Shown here: in pieces, positions 15,416 to 22,691 of the stretch
How positions within the stretch are numbered: the first letter of the stretch is position 1
Layout of the letters: each line of letters opens with the position of its first letter
Assembly: GCA_015060735.1 (NCBI GenBank)
Contig: SUXX01000016.1
Location: forward strand, 1-40,777
Length of the DNA: 40,777 nucleotides
Origin: Bacteroides sp.
Lineage (GTDB): Bacteria > Bacteroidota > Bacteroidia > Bacteroidales > Bacteroidaceae
Direction: 5' to 3'
Translations under genes and position numbers: made by a program
Notes under the pieces: model-generated
Told to the model about the DNA's origin: nothing
Databases searched by the model: none
The model's input: only the letters and a program-made list of their open reading frames with translations

Positions 15416-16621
15416 TTAAATTTTTCCATAAAGTATAAAAGCGTTGTCATCCTCCGTAATGCCATCCAGTAATTCCTGCAAGTTTTGTTTTTCTTCCAGA
15501 GTAAGTTTTTCGGGATGTGCTAACAATTCTTCGCAAGTTTCTGCTATTTGATGAGGTTCCAGGCCCATTGTAAAATAACGGTCCTTAAGATACATCCATT
15601 GGTGGGTAATGGAAAAGTCACCATATCCGTCCAGAACGATATCAACGTAGGCACCTTTAAGCGTTTTCTTGTCTATCAGAATACGTTTGGTAGGATTAAA
15701 GGGATTGCTCATCTCCACTTCACTAAGTAATGTTACCAAATAAAAGTCAGAAGAATCTTCATATTGATGGTTGGGTATTTCGCTTCCAAAGTCGACCGTG
15801 AAATTGGGTTTCAATCGGCTGTTCCGAATGTCATAATGATACAATGTATCTTTTCTGCCGGGAAGATTATAGTCGAAGAACACAACTTCGTCATTTCTGC
15901 TCCATAGCCAGAAGTCATGCCAATACACATGCGTATAATCATAGGTTGTCTGAGGAAGTTTTTGCAAAATGTTTCCTTGAAAATCCTGCTCCCAAATCCA
16001 AGGAACCCCATCGTCTATTCTTCGATGAGGTATACTGGTTACAACCAAAGTTTTATCCTTAGAATTAAGTAGGAACTCGAATGATCGCGAATAACAAAGC
16101 GGAATATCTGTGAGATATTCACCTGTACTTAGCCGAAACTTCAATATTCTGGATGGTTTGAGGTCTTTGATATAGACACAATCGTTATTTTCGTCCATCT
16201 CTATATCTGCTATATCTCTGACCATTTCCCCAGGGCCATTCCCTCTTCGCCCAATGTCAAAAAGGTATTTTCCTGTTTTGTCGAACAACATGGTTTCTCG
16301 ATTATATTCTGCCGGATGTATCAAGATGTAGTTTTCAGAAGGATAGATTATGGCCGGTTGAACCATAACCTCTTTCGAACTGTTTTCCAGTTTCAGCAGC
16401 TTCCAGTCTTTCACCAAGGTGCTTAAAGGGAGTTTGATATGCTGTTCTATTTTACTTACGTCGCAAACTATCAAGGTGTCTCCGCCTGTAATCACTCTAG
16501 AAGCGACGACATTACATTGATTCAACGTATCTTGTTTTTCAATAGAAGAACAAGCGTGTAGGTTACTGGCTATCAATATTATGATTGTACTAAGAAGAAT
16601 GAGGCTGAAATTCTTACTCAT
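15416..16621 (-). CDS. 6-bladed beta-propeller lipoprotein (propeller 2)
   Basis: 401 residues with an SPII signal (ASNLHAC lipobox). Family hallmarks: FDIGRRGNGPGEMVRDIADIEMD and DCVYIKDLKPSRILKFRL, then blade strands, and a C-terminus LDGITEDDNAFILYGKI. It is a recent tandem paralogue of propeller 3 (next gene upstream on the strand): N- and C-terminal parts are nearly identical by eye, while the region around residues 195-265 differs clearly. Such a pattern fits diversification of one exposed face with gene conversion of the rest, though simple drift is possible. Ligand unknown. The spacer to the gene before it in the operon (93 bp) carries a fossil tail. Confidence 0.85.
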   Translation of the reverse strand: MSKNFSLILLSTIIILIASNLHACSSIEKQDTLNQCNVVASRVITGGDTLIVCDVSKIEQHIKLPLSTLVKDWKLLKLENSSKEVMVQPAIIYPSENYILIHPAEYNRETMLFDKTGKYLFDIGRRGNGPGEMVRDIADIEMDENNDCVYIKDLKPSRILKFRLSTGEYLTDIPLCYSRSFEFLLNSKDKTLVVTSIPHRRIDDGVPWIWEQDFQGNILQKLPQTTYDYTHVYWHDFWLWSRNDEVVFFDYNLPGRKDTLYHYDIRNSRLKPNFTVDFGSEIPNHQYEDSSDFYLVTLLSEVEMSNPFNPTKRILIDKKTLKGAYVDIVLDGYGDFSITHQWMYLKDRYFTMGLEPHQIAETCEELLAHPEKLTLEEKQNLQELLDGITEDDNAFILYGKI

Positions 16622-16631
16622 AGGGATAAGT

Positions 16632-16658
16632 TTATTTTAAAGTGGCAATCAATAATTG
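16632..16658 (-). pseudogene. Fossil of a propeller gene's C-terminal codons (copy 2)
   Basis: The minus strand encodes QLLIATLK then a stop, and 10 nt later the ATG of propeller 2. The encoded LLIATLK and the distance to the next ATG are the same as at the true end of propeller 4. Confidence 0.6.
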
Positions 16659-16714
16659 TTTTTTTAAGTTTTAATTTAATAATATGTTAACTATATACAC
16701 CGATGTATTTATCA

Positions 16715-17914
16715 TTAAATTTTTCCATAAAGTATAAAAGCGTTGTCATCTTCCGTAATGCCATCCAGTAATTCCTGCAAGTTTTGTTTTTCTTCCAGAA
16801 TAAGTTTTTCGGGATGTGCTAACAATTCTTCGCAAGTTTCTGCTACTTGGTGAGGGTACAGACTCATTGTAAAATAATAATCTTTGAGATACATCCATTG
16901 GTGGGTGATGGAAAAGTCACCATATCCGTCCAGAACGATATCAACGTAGGCACCTTTAAGCGTTTTCTTGTCTATCAGGATACGTTTGGTAGGATTAGAG
17001 GACTTGCCTATTCCTACCTCACTAAGTAATGTTACCAAATAAAAGTCTGAAGTATCTTCATATTGATGGTTGGGGATTTCGCTTCCAAAATCGACCGTGA
17101 AATGTGGTTTCAATCGGTTACTCGGAATGTCGTAATGATACAATGTATCTTTTATGCTAGGAATATTGTAGTCAAAGAAAGTTATTTTGTCATTTCTGTT
17201 CCATAACCAAAATTCATACCAAAACTCCTTGTTAAAAGCCTTCTTGGGAAGCTTCTGCAAAATGTTTCCTTGAAAATCCTGCACCCAAATCCAAGGAATC
17301 CCTAGGTCTATTCTCTTATGAGGCCAACAACTTACAATTAAGGTCTCATCCTTTGGATTGAGAAGGAAATCAACTGCATTTGAATAGCTAAGTGGAATAT
17401 CTGTAAGATACTCACCGGTACTTAATCGATATTTCAAAATTCTGGATGGTTTGAGGTCTCGGATATAGACGCAATCGTTGTCTTCATCCATCTCTATATC
17501 TGCCATACTGCTGACTATTTCTCCCGGTCCATTCCCTTTTTTCCCAATGTCAAAAAGGTATTTCCCTGTTTTGTCAAACAACATCGCCCCTCGGTTGTAT
17601 TCTACCGGATGTATCAAGACATAGTTTTCAGAAGGATAAATATAGACTGGGTTAACCATGACTTCTTTGGAACTGTTTTCCAACTTCAGCAGTTTCCAAT
17701 CTTTCACCAAGGTGCTTAAAGGGAGTTTGATATGTTGTTCTATTTTACTTACGTCACAAACTATTAAGGTGTCTCCGCCTGTAATCACTCTAGAAGCGAC
17801 GATATTACATTGTTCTAACGTTCCTTGTTCCTTTATGGAAGTACAAGCGGATAGGTTACTGGCAATCAATATTATGATTGTACTAAGAAGAATGAGGCTG
17901 AAATTCTTACTCAT
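16715..17914 (-). CDS. 6-bladed beta-propeller lipoprotein (propeller 3)
   Basis: 399 residues with an SPII signal (ASNLSAC lipobox). It shares with propeller 2 the N-terminal 'LPLSTLVKDWKLLKLENSS' segment, a FDIGKKGNGPGEIVSSMADI hallmark and an identical LDGITEDDNAFILYGKI end. The ATG is only 10 nt after the stop of propeller 4, so co-translation is likely. It is the probable parent or sister of propeller 2 by tandem duplication. It is predicted to sit as a lipid-anchored propeller in the periplasm or on the surface; its binding partner is unknown. Confidence 0.85.
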   Translation of the reverse strand: MSKNFSLILLSTIIILIASNLSACTSIKEQGTLEQCNIVASRVITGGDTLIVCDVSKIEQHIKLPLSTLVKDWKLLKLENSSKEVMVNPVYIYPSENYVLIHPVEYNRGAMLFDKTGKYLFDIGKKGNGPGEIVSSMADIEMDEDNDCVYIRDLKPSRILKYRLSTGEYLTDIPLSYSNAVDFLLNPKDETLIVSCWPHKRIDLGIPWIWVQDFQGNILQKLPKKAFNKEFWYEFWLWNRNDKITFFDYNIPSIKDTLYHYDIPSNRLKPHFTVDFGSEIPNHQYEDTSDFYLVTLLSEVGIGKSSNPTKRILIDKKTLKGAYVDIVLDGYGDFSITHQWMYLKDYYFTMSLYPHQVAETCEELLAHPEKLILEEKQNLQELLDGITEDDNAFILYGKI

Positions 17915-17924
17915 AGGGAAAGAT

Positions 17925-19277
17925 TTATTTTAAGGTGGCAATCAACAAAATAGGACTACTGTCTTCATTCATGCCTTTCAGTTGTTCGAGCAATTCGGAA
18001 GCTTTGGCATCATTGGCTTTTTCCAATTCTTCAATCATGGACTCGGTTTCTTTAGTGCCGGACTCAAATACATCTATCCAATATTTACCCGATGAAGCAT
18101 GGCGAATATGGAATGTACCCGCCTGAAAATCGTTAATGAAGGCAAATGGAAGATTATCAATACCGTTGGCATATCCGTATGTTGTATAATGAGGAGTCCT
18201 TCGTTCCACAATTTTTACACTTTGTTCTGCCATTCTTACCTTACCGGTAGCTTTTTCGTATGCAAAAGTTAAAACCGATTCTCCCTTGGTAGCTCTCAAA
18301 TAAATGAATTCTTTGGAAGGCCAATAATTACGGATTGCAAAATAATTCAAATCGGAACGTTTTCTGTAAAGTTGGTGTGTATCTCCGTAACTTCCTTTAT
18401 CCTCATTTGAGGAAATGGCATACTGAGGGAGGAATGTTTCGGTAGCAATATCATAACGATAAATGGTATCCGTATCGGGATATTTCAATGTGAATTCATC
18501 TAAATAAAAATCAGAGATAACAGGAGTCGTTTCTACCCATTGATTTTTCCAACCTGTATTTTCTCCACCATTTTCTACAATCTGTGTTTCCAAACCTATA
18601 TGAGTAGGATTTTTATATAGTTTTTTCTTGTTAAACGAATTATCCACTAAAGCGACAGACCATAAAGAATCGACGGGGTTGGATATAACAGGTTTCAAAG
18701 CCGGCAAACTCTGTAAAAGAAAAAAGTTCTCTGCATGTTGAATAAACCAAGAATCACCACCACAATTGTACATAGCATCCATGGTTAGAGAAGACAATTT
18801 TTCTATAAAATTACCATCAAAGTCATAAGCCAATACCCCCGATAAAGTAGACATAATATATATTTTCTTCTCTTGGTTATTCACCTCAAAGTATGCACAT
18901 CGGGTATATTCTCCCGAGCCTTGTCCCACTTTTCCTACTCTATTCAGGAATTTTCCGTTCCGATCGAAGCGAAATATTTGTTTATCTCTAAATGACGCAA
19001 TCCAAATATCTGTTTCTGTAATTTTAATCTGGTCTATTCTTGAAAACAAAGCTTCATCGGAGTTGTCCAAAGAAACAATGTCGATTTTCTTTACGGCGTC
19101 ACTTAATGGGATGGACTCACAACGCTCAATGTTTTGCGATAGGTTGATGACTGGAAGTTCCTCTGCTTCTTCCACAATGTCTATTTGTTGCTTCTTGTTT
19201 GATTGGCAACTTAAAAAGACACTAAGAGCTACGAAAAGATAGAAATGTTTCATAAAAGTAATATGTTGGGTTTTCAT
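17925..19277 (-). CDS. 6-bladed beta-propeller lipoprotein (propeller 4)
   Basis: 450 residues from the ATG at 19277, which overlaps the stop of propeller 5 by one base (TAATG), a coupling arrangement. An alternative start at 19253 gives a more standard signal, MKHFYLFVALSVFLSC. The lipobox is FLSC. The hallmark reads NRVGKVGQGSGEYTRCAYFEVN, followed by IYIMSTLSGVLAYDFDGN. The end KGMNEDSSPILLIATLK is the source of the fossil tails in the two distal spacers. A propeller of the same family as its neighbours but not a close copy. Function unknown. Confidence 0.83.
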   Translation of the reverse strand: MKTQHITFMKHFYLFVALSVFLSCQSNKKQQIDIVEEAEELPVINLSQNIERCESIPLSDAVKKIDIVSLDNSDEALFSRIDQIKITETDIWIASFRDKQIFRFDRNGKFLNRVGKVGQGSGEYTRCAYFEVNNQEKKIYIMSTLSGVLAYDFDGNFIEKLSSLTMDAMYNCGGDSWFIQHAENFFLLQSLPALKPVISNPVDSLWSVALVDNSFNKKKLYKNPTHIGLETQIVENGGENTGWKNQWVETTPVISDFYLDEFTLKYPDTDTIYRYDIATETFLPQYAISSNEDKGSYGDTHQLYRKRSDLNYFAIRNYWPSKEFIYLRATKGESVLTFAYEKATGKVRMAEQSVKIVERRTPHYTTYGYANGIDNLPFAFINDFQAGTFHIRHASSGKYWIDVFESGTKETESMIEELEKANDAKASELLEQLKGMNEDSSPILLIATLK

Positions 19278-20467
19278 TATTTTTTCTTTAGATAAACCAA
19301 GACCAGTACGCCATTGTCGTCATCTTTCAGGTCCTTCACGTTATCCGGTAGCTTTACGCCTTTCTCTGCCAGTTCTATCAATTCGGGTGCTTCCCACCAT
19401 TCTGCCAATACATTCTCTGCCACACGCACATCCGGTTGGAAAGGTAGATTACCCATCATATCGTTCACGAAGGCACCATCCTTTACCTTGATGCATTCCT
19501 TACTTTTCCGGTCATAAATCATCAGCTCGGGAAGTAAATCCCTGTTTGTCAGATTCCAGGTAGTATAAGGCATCACAATGTAACGGTCATTTTCAAGGAT
19601 AGTGGGGCGAAGATAGTTTTCCGCCTCTTTCAGCATGGCATCCATTTCGCTTCCACCCTTGGCATAAGCTACTTCCAAACGTAAGTCTTTGGGTAAATGA
19701 TATTTCCCCATGTCCAGTAAGTAGCGGGGAAGCAAGGAATCGCGGGTTACCGTATAAATGGTGTCGGTGTTATAGTCGCGATAGACGACTTCTTGCTTGT
19801 AGGAATACAAATAATCTTCTTTCTGATTGAAATAGAGCCAGTTCCCCCCGTTCGGTATTTCAAAGCGGTCGTATTGAGGGAAGGCCTTCAATGTATCCTG
19901 TTGATGGTTGGTCATTAAAAGACGGAATGGTCTTTTCCCCGTACTATTCATATAGGCCGTAAAGGTTAGACTGTCGTCCACGACCATTGTCTCAAAAGTT
20001 GGTCCTGTTGGAATTCGATACTCTCTAATGAATGTTCCATCGGGTTTAAATGTTCTCATTTTAATGTGATCCTGTAAATACAATAGTCCCAATTCTTCGT
20101 TAGCTGAAAGACAACGCACAAAAACATATTCTCCTGGTCCTTGCCCTTTGCGAGAGATTACCTTTATAAATTTACCGCTTTCGTCAAAAGCAAGTATACC
20201 TTCCGTGCATGGAATCATGATTTTCTCGTCTATATAGACTATGCTCATGATTTTTGGGCTGGCAACCAGTGAAGCGTCTGTCATTTCTAACGGGATAAAA
20301 CTTATTTTCTCGGCAATGTCGCTCAACTTGATTTCCTGAATGTTTTCCATACCTTTCTCGAAAGGGATAACTGTATATGGGGATGTATTGGTCTCTGGTT
20401 GGTTGGATGAGCAAGCTGTAAGCAAAACACAAGCAACCAACCCTATTAGTGATTTAGGGTAAGTCAT
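19277..20467 (-). CDS. 6-bladed beta-propeller lipoprotein (propeller 5, proximal gene)
   Basis: 396 residues. The signal MTYPKSLIGLVACVLLTAC has lipobox LTAC. The hallmark reads KVISRKGQGPGEYVFVRCLS. The N-terminal IKLSDIAEKISFIPLEMTD segment parallels the other propellers, and the C-terminus VKDLKDDDNGVLVLVYLKKK carries the shared acidic-hydrophobic tail. It lies 50 bp downstream of the M56-TonB gene and is one-base coupled to propeller 4, so it ties the lipoprotein set to the BlaI/M56 regulators. Function unknown. Confidence 0.85.
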   Translation of the reverse strand: MTYPKSLIGLVACVLLTACSSNQPETNTSPYTVIPFEKGMENIQEIKLSDIAEKISFIPLEMTDASLVASPKIMSIVYIDEKIMIPCTEGILAFDESGKFIKVISRKGQGPGEYVFVRCLSANEELGLLYLQDHIKMRTFKPDGTFIREYRIPTGPTFETMVVDDSLTFTAYMNSTGKRPFRLLMTNHQQDTLKAFPQYDRFEIPNGGNWLYFNQKEDYLYSYKQEVVYRDYNTDTIYTVTRDSLLPRYLLDMGKYHLPKDLRLEVAYAKGGSEMDAMLKEAENYLRPTILENDRYIVMPYTTWNLTNRDLLPELMIYDRKSKECIKVKDGAFVNDMMGNLPFQPDVRVAENVLAEWWEAPELIELAEKGVKLPDNVKDLKDDDNGVLVLVYLKKK

Positions 20468-20517
20468 AAGAATTGAGATTTGAATGTGATATTTATTCGT
20501 CTTTCAAGCGATAGTAC

Positions 20518-22164
20518 TTAAATACTGAATACCACGGGCATGACAAATTGGGAGACAACGGGTTCTCCTTTCACCTTGCCCGGATTCCATTTAGGCATAG
20601 TATTTATAACGCGGAGTGCTTCTTGATCAAGTGAAGGATGTATACCACGGAGAATCTTTGCTTCTTTGATGCTACCATCCTTGTCTATCAGGAATTTTGT
20701 AATCACCCTTCCTCCAATTTTTTCTTTTTTACAATCGTCCGGATATTGAATGTTGGCTTGTAGCCATTTGATGAGTTCATTGAAACCACCGGGATAGTTT
20801 GCCGAATCTTCAACAATAGCGTAAATTCCGTTTTCATCAGGTAGGATTTCAGCTTGATGGTGTTGGATTGTTTCTTTGTAATTCTTTTTAAGGCTGAACT
20901 TGACAGGTAGGGTGTAACGCACACGGACGGCCTGTCCTTTCACTTTACCCGGTGTCCATTTAGGCATGGATTCGACCACCCGAAGGGCTTCTTGATCGAG
21001 TAACGGATGCACGCTTCTGACTATTTTTGCATTGCTGATACTACCGTCTTTTTCAATAATCATTTGTGTTACAACTCTTCCTTCGATTTCCTTTGCCATA
21101 GCTTCAGCAGGATAGTTGATGTTTCGACCGAGAAACTTCATGCATTCTCCCATACCTCCCGGAAATTCCGGAGTTTCGTCGCATATCATGACGATGGGTT
21201 CTTGCTTAGGTTTGTCTTGCGGTACGGTGGTAGTAGGAGAGGGCAATTCTTTGATTGCCTTCTCCACCGTACGTGCCACAGCTTCGATGTTGCTGACCAA
21301 AAGTAGAGCGGTGGCCAGCGGTGCAAACAGGGCGTATTTGATGCGTCCTGCTGTGCGGGTTCTTTTCTTGTTCATCATAATAATGCGGCATTTTAAATGT
21401 GATACATTAAAATTATTGTATAGTCCGGTTTGTCTGTTTGTATGAGCAAGTCCCAACAGGTGGTATTGGTATTGTTTGCAATCAGCCGTATTTTCAATCA
21501 CTTTATGATCGGCCAGGTATTCCAGGTTCAAACGGATTTCGGTCTTCATGAGCCACATGAAGGGGTTGAACCAACAGATGATATTAATGATTTCGCTGAT
21601 AATCACATCTATCGAATGCCATTGTCGGGCATGTGTCTGTTCGTGTGTTAGGATTTCGTTCTGGCTTTCTTTGTTCAACTGAGGCAGATAAATAAATATC
21701 CAGCCAAAGAAGGAGAAAGGATTGGTTTCGACCGGAAGGCTGATGATACGTTGTCCGTTCAGGTGGGTGGCTTTCCCTATCCATCGCATTCGGAGAATGC
21801 TAAGTAGCTGGATGAGGAAGCGAAGGCTGAGGGCGATGACTCCAATAAGGTAGATGTATCCGGCGAGAGTCATCAGGCTAGGTATCTTGGCGGTAGAAGA
21901 CAGGGAAGACACCGTTGGCTCGTCAAGTGCTATGAAAGTGGCATAATAGTTTGCCAGTTCGTACATGGTCGGTTGTTCCTTTACCCAGTGTTGGATATTG
22001 AGCAACGGATATAGAAAGGATATGCCCAAGAAACAGAGTAGAGCTGTACGACGCCATTGGAAGAAGGTGTCGCGTTGGCAAAACAGTTTGTAGAAGGCAT
22101 AAAACAAGGCAATGCCGGTATTCACTTTCAGCAGATATATCCATTCGGGTGTCATAGTTGTCAA
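20518..22164 (-). CDS. M56 family (BlaR1/MecR1-type) membrane metalloprotease with two TonB C-terminal domains
   Basis: 548 residues. Hydrophobic segments at about 8-26, 40-56, 99-122 and 277-298 form the membrane part. The zinc motif HEQTH (H174, E175, H178) with the third ligand E215 in LEYLADH matches BlaR1/MecR1 proteases, which cleave BlaI-type repressors on signal. No penicillin-binding sensor domain is present. Instead residues about 333-425 and 455-548 are two similar TonB-C domains (EFPGG...YP...GRV...DG.I..A.I......LD.EALRV...MPKW.PGKVKG), apparently an internal duplication. The gene starts 14 bp after blaI, giving a regulator pair. Sensing may occur through the periplasmic TonB-like modules; the signal is unknown. 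Confidence 0.9.
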   Translation of the reverse strand: MTTMTPEWIYLLKVNTGIALFYAFYKLFCQRDTFFQWRRTALLCFLGISFLYPLLNIQHWVKEQPTMYELANYYATFIALDEPTVSSLSSTAKIPSLMTLAGYIYLIGVIALSLRFLIQLLSILRMRWIGKATHLNGQRIISLPVETNPFSFFGWIFIYLPQLNKESQNEILTHEQTHARQWHSIDVIISEIINIICWFNPFMWLMKTEIRLNLEYLADHKVIENTADCKQYQYHLLGLAHTNRQTGLYNNFNVSHLKCRIIMMNKKRTRTAGRIKYALFAPLATALLLVSNIEAVARTVEKAIKELPSPTTTVPQDKPKQEPIVMICDETPEFPGGMGECMKFLGRNINYPAEAMAKEIEGRVVTQMIIEKDGSISNAKIVRSVHPLLDQEALRVVESMPKWTPGKVKGQAVRVRYTLPVKFSLKKNYKETIQHHQAEILPDENGIYAIVEDSANYPGGFNELIKWLQANIQYPDDCKKEKIGGRVITKFLIDKDGSIKEAKILRGIHPSLDQEALRVINTMPKWNPGKVKGEPVVSQFVMPVVFSI

Positions 22165-22178
22165 TAAGGTTTATGAGG

Positions 22179-22544
22179 TTATTCTTCCTTTCCTTTTTCA
22201 ATCAGGCTGATGATATCTTTCAAATCGTCGGTAGAGAGTTTCTGTTCTTTGGCGAAGAAAGATACCATTTCTTTGTACGAGTTGGCGAAATAGTTTTTCA
22301 CTACACCATGAATGAAGGTGCTTTTGTACTCACCTTGTTTGATGAGCGGGAGATACATGTAGGTGTTTCCATAACGCTTGGCTTCTACGTATCCTTTCCG
22401 TTTCAGGTTGTTCACTATCGAGGCGATTGTGGTATAGGGTGGTTGAGGCTCGGGGAACTTGGCTACGATGTCTTTAACAAAACAACTTCCCAAACTCCAG
22501 ATATGGAGCATCACTTCTTCTTCTTGTTGTGTGAGTTTGTTCAT
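22179..22544 (-). CDS. BlaI/MecI/CopY family transcriptional repressor
   Basis: A 121-residue winged-helix protein: MNKLTQQEEEVMLHIWSLGS, then VKDIVAKFPEPQPPYTTIAS (recognition-helix area) and IVNNLKRKGYVEAKRYGNTY, followed by a helical dimerisation tail. Homologues bind dyads as dimers and are inactivated by proteolysis by their cognate M56 partner, here the next gene. The start at 22544 is chosen because it aligns with the family; the frame opens at 22601, within the operator. Upstream are two 15-bp dyads on a consensus promoter, so autoregulation of the whole operon is likely. Confidence 0.93.
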   Translation of the reverse strand: MNKLTQQEEEVMLHIWSLGSCFVKDIVAKFPEPQPPYTTIASIVNNLKRKGYVEAKRYGNTYMYLPLIKQGEYKSTFIHGVVKNYFANSYKEMVSFFAKEQKLSTDDLKDIISLIEKGKEE

Positions 22545-22558
22545 GATAATTAGTTTAT

Positions 22559-22592
22559 TACGAATACTTCGCAAAACTACGAAAGTTTCGTA
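22559..22592. promoter_or_regulatory. Paired BlaI-like operators
   Basis: Site 2 (22578-22592) is a perfect 7-1-7 palindrome, TACGAAAGTTTCGTA. Site 1 (22559-22573), TACGAATACTTCGCA, matches it at 11 of 15 positions. The centres are 19 bp apart, close to two helical turns, so two dimers would bind the same DNA face. Confidence 0.7.
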
Positions 22593-22602
22593 ATAAAACA
22601 AA
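22572..22602 (-). promoter_or_regulatory. Promoter of the BlaI-M56-propeller operon
   Basis: On the minus strand TTTG (22602-22599) is followed after 19 nt by TAGTTTTG (22579-22572), a full consensus match. Operator site 2 fills most of the spacer and touches the -7; site 1 overlaps the expected transcription start. Confidence 0.7.
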
Positions 22603-22650
22603 TGCCGGAGAGTTAAAGAAGATTAAAGGAAGGGAAAGGGTGGAAAAAAA

Positions 22651-22681
22651 GTGTCATTCTGAACGAAGCTCAGGATGACAC
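22651..22681. repeat. Dispersed palindrome, TGTCATTCTGA family (copy 3, short)
   Basis: GTGTCATTCTGA and its inverted partner GCTCAGGATGACAC lie close together with the internal half of the element missing. It sits between the ABC gene's stop and the blaI promoter and could act as a terminator for the ABC gene. Confidence 0.75.
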
Positions 22682-22691
22682 GACATTTTGA

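Larger units (their letters stand above)
15324..17914 (-). repeat. Tandem duplication of a propeller gene with its spacer
   Basis: Two units of about 1.3 kb (15324-16621 and 16622-17914) align over the spacer, the 3' end and most of the gene. Similarity is highest in the spacer, the first 70-90 codons and the last 90 codons, and lower in the middle (roughly codons 195-265). Confidence 0.85.

Noticed and set aside
20518-22544. A beta-lactam sensing (bla/mec) locus
   Set aside because: The M56 protein has TonB-C modules instead of a penicillin-binding domain and no lactamase or PBP gene is adjacent.
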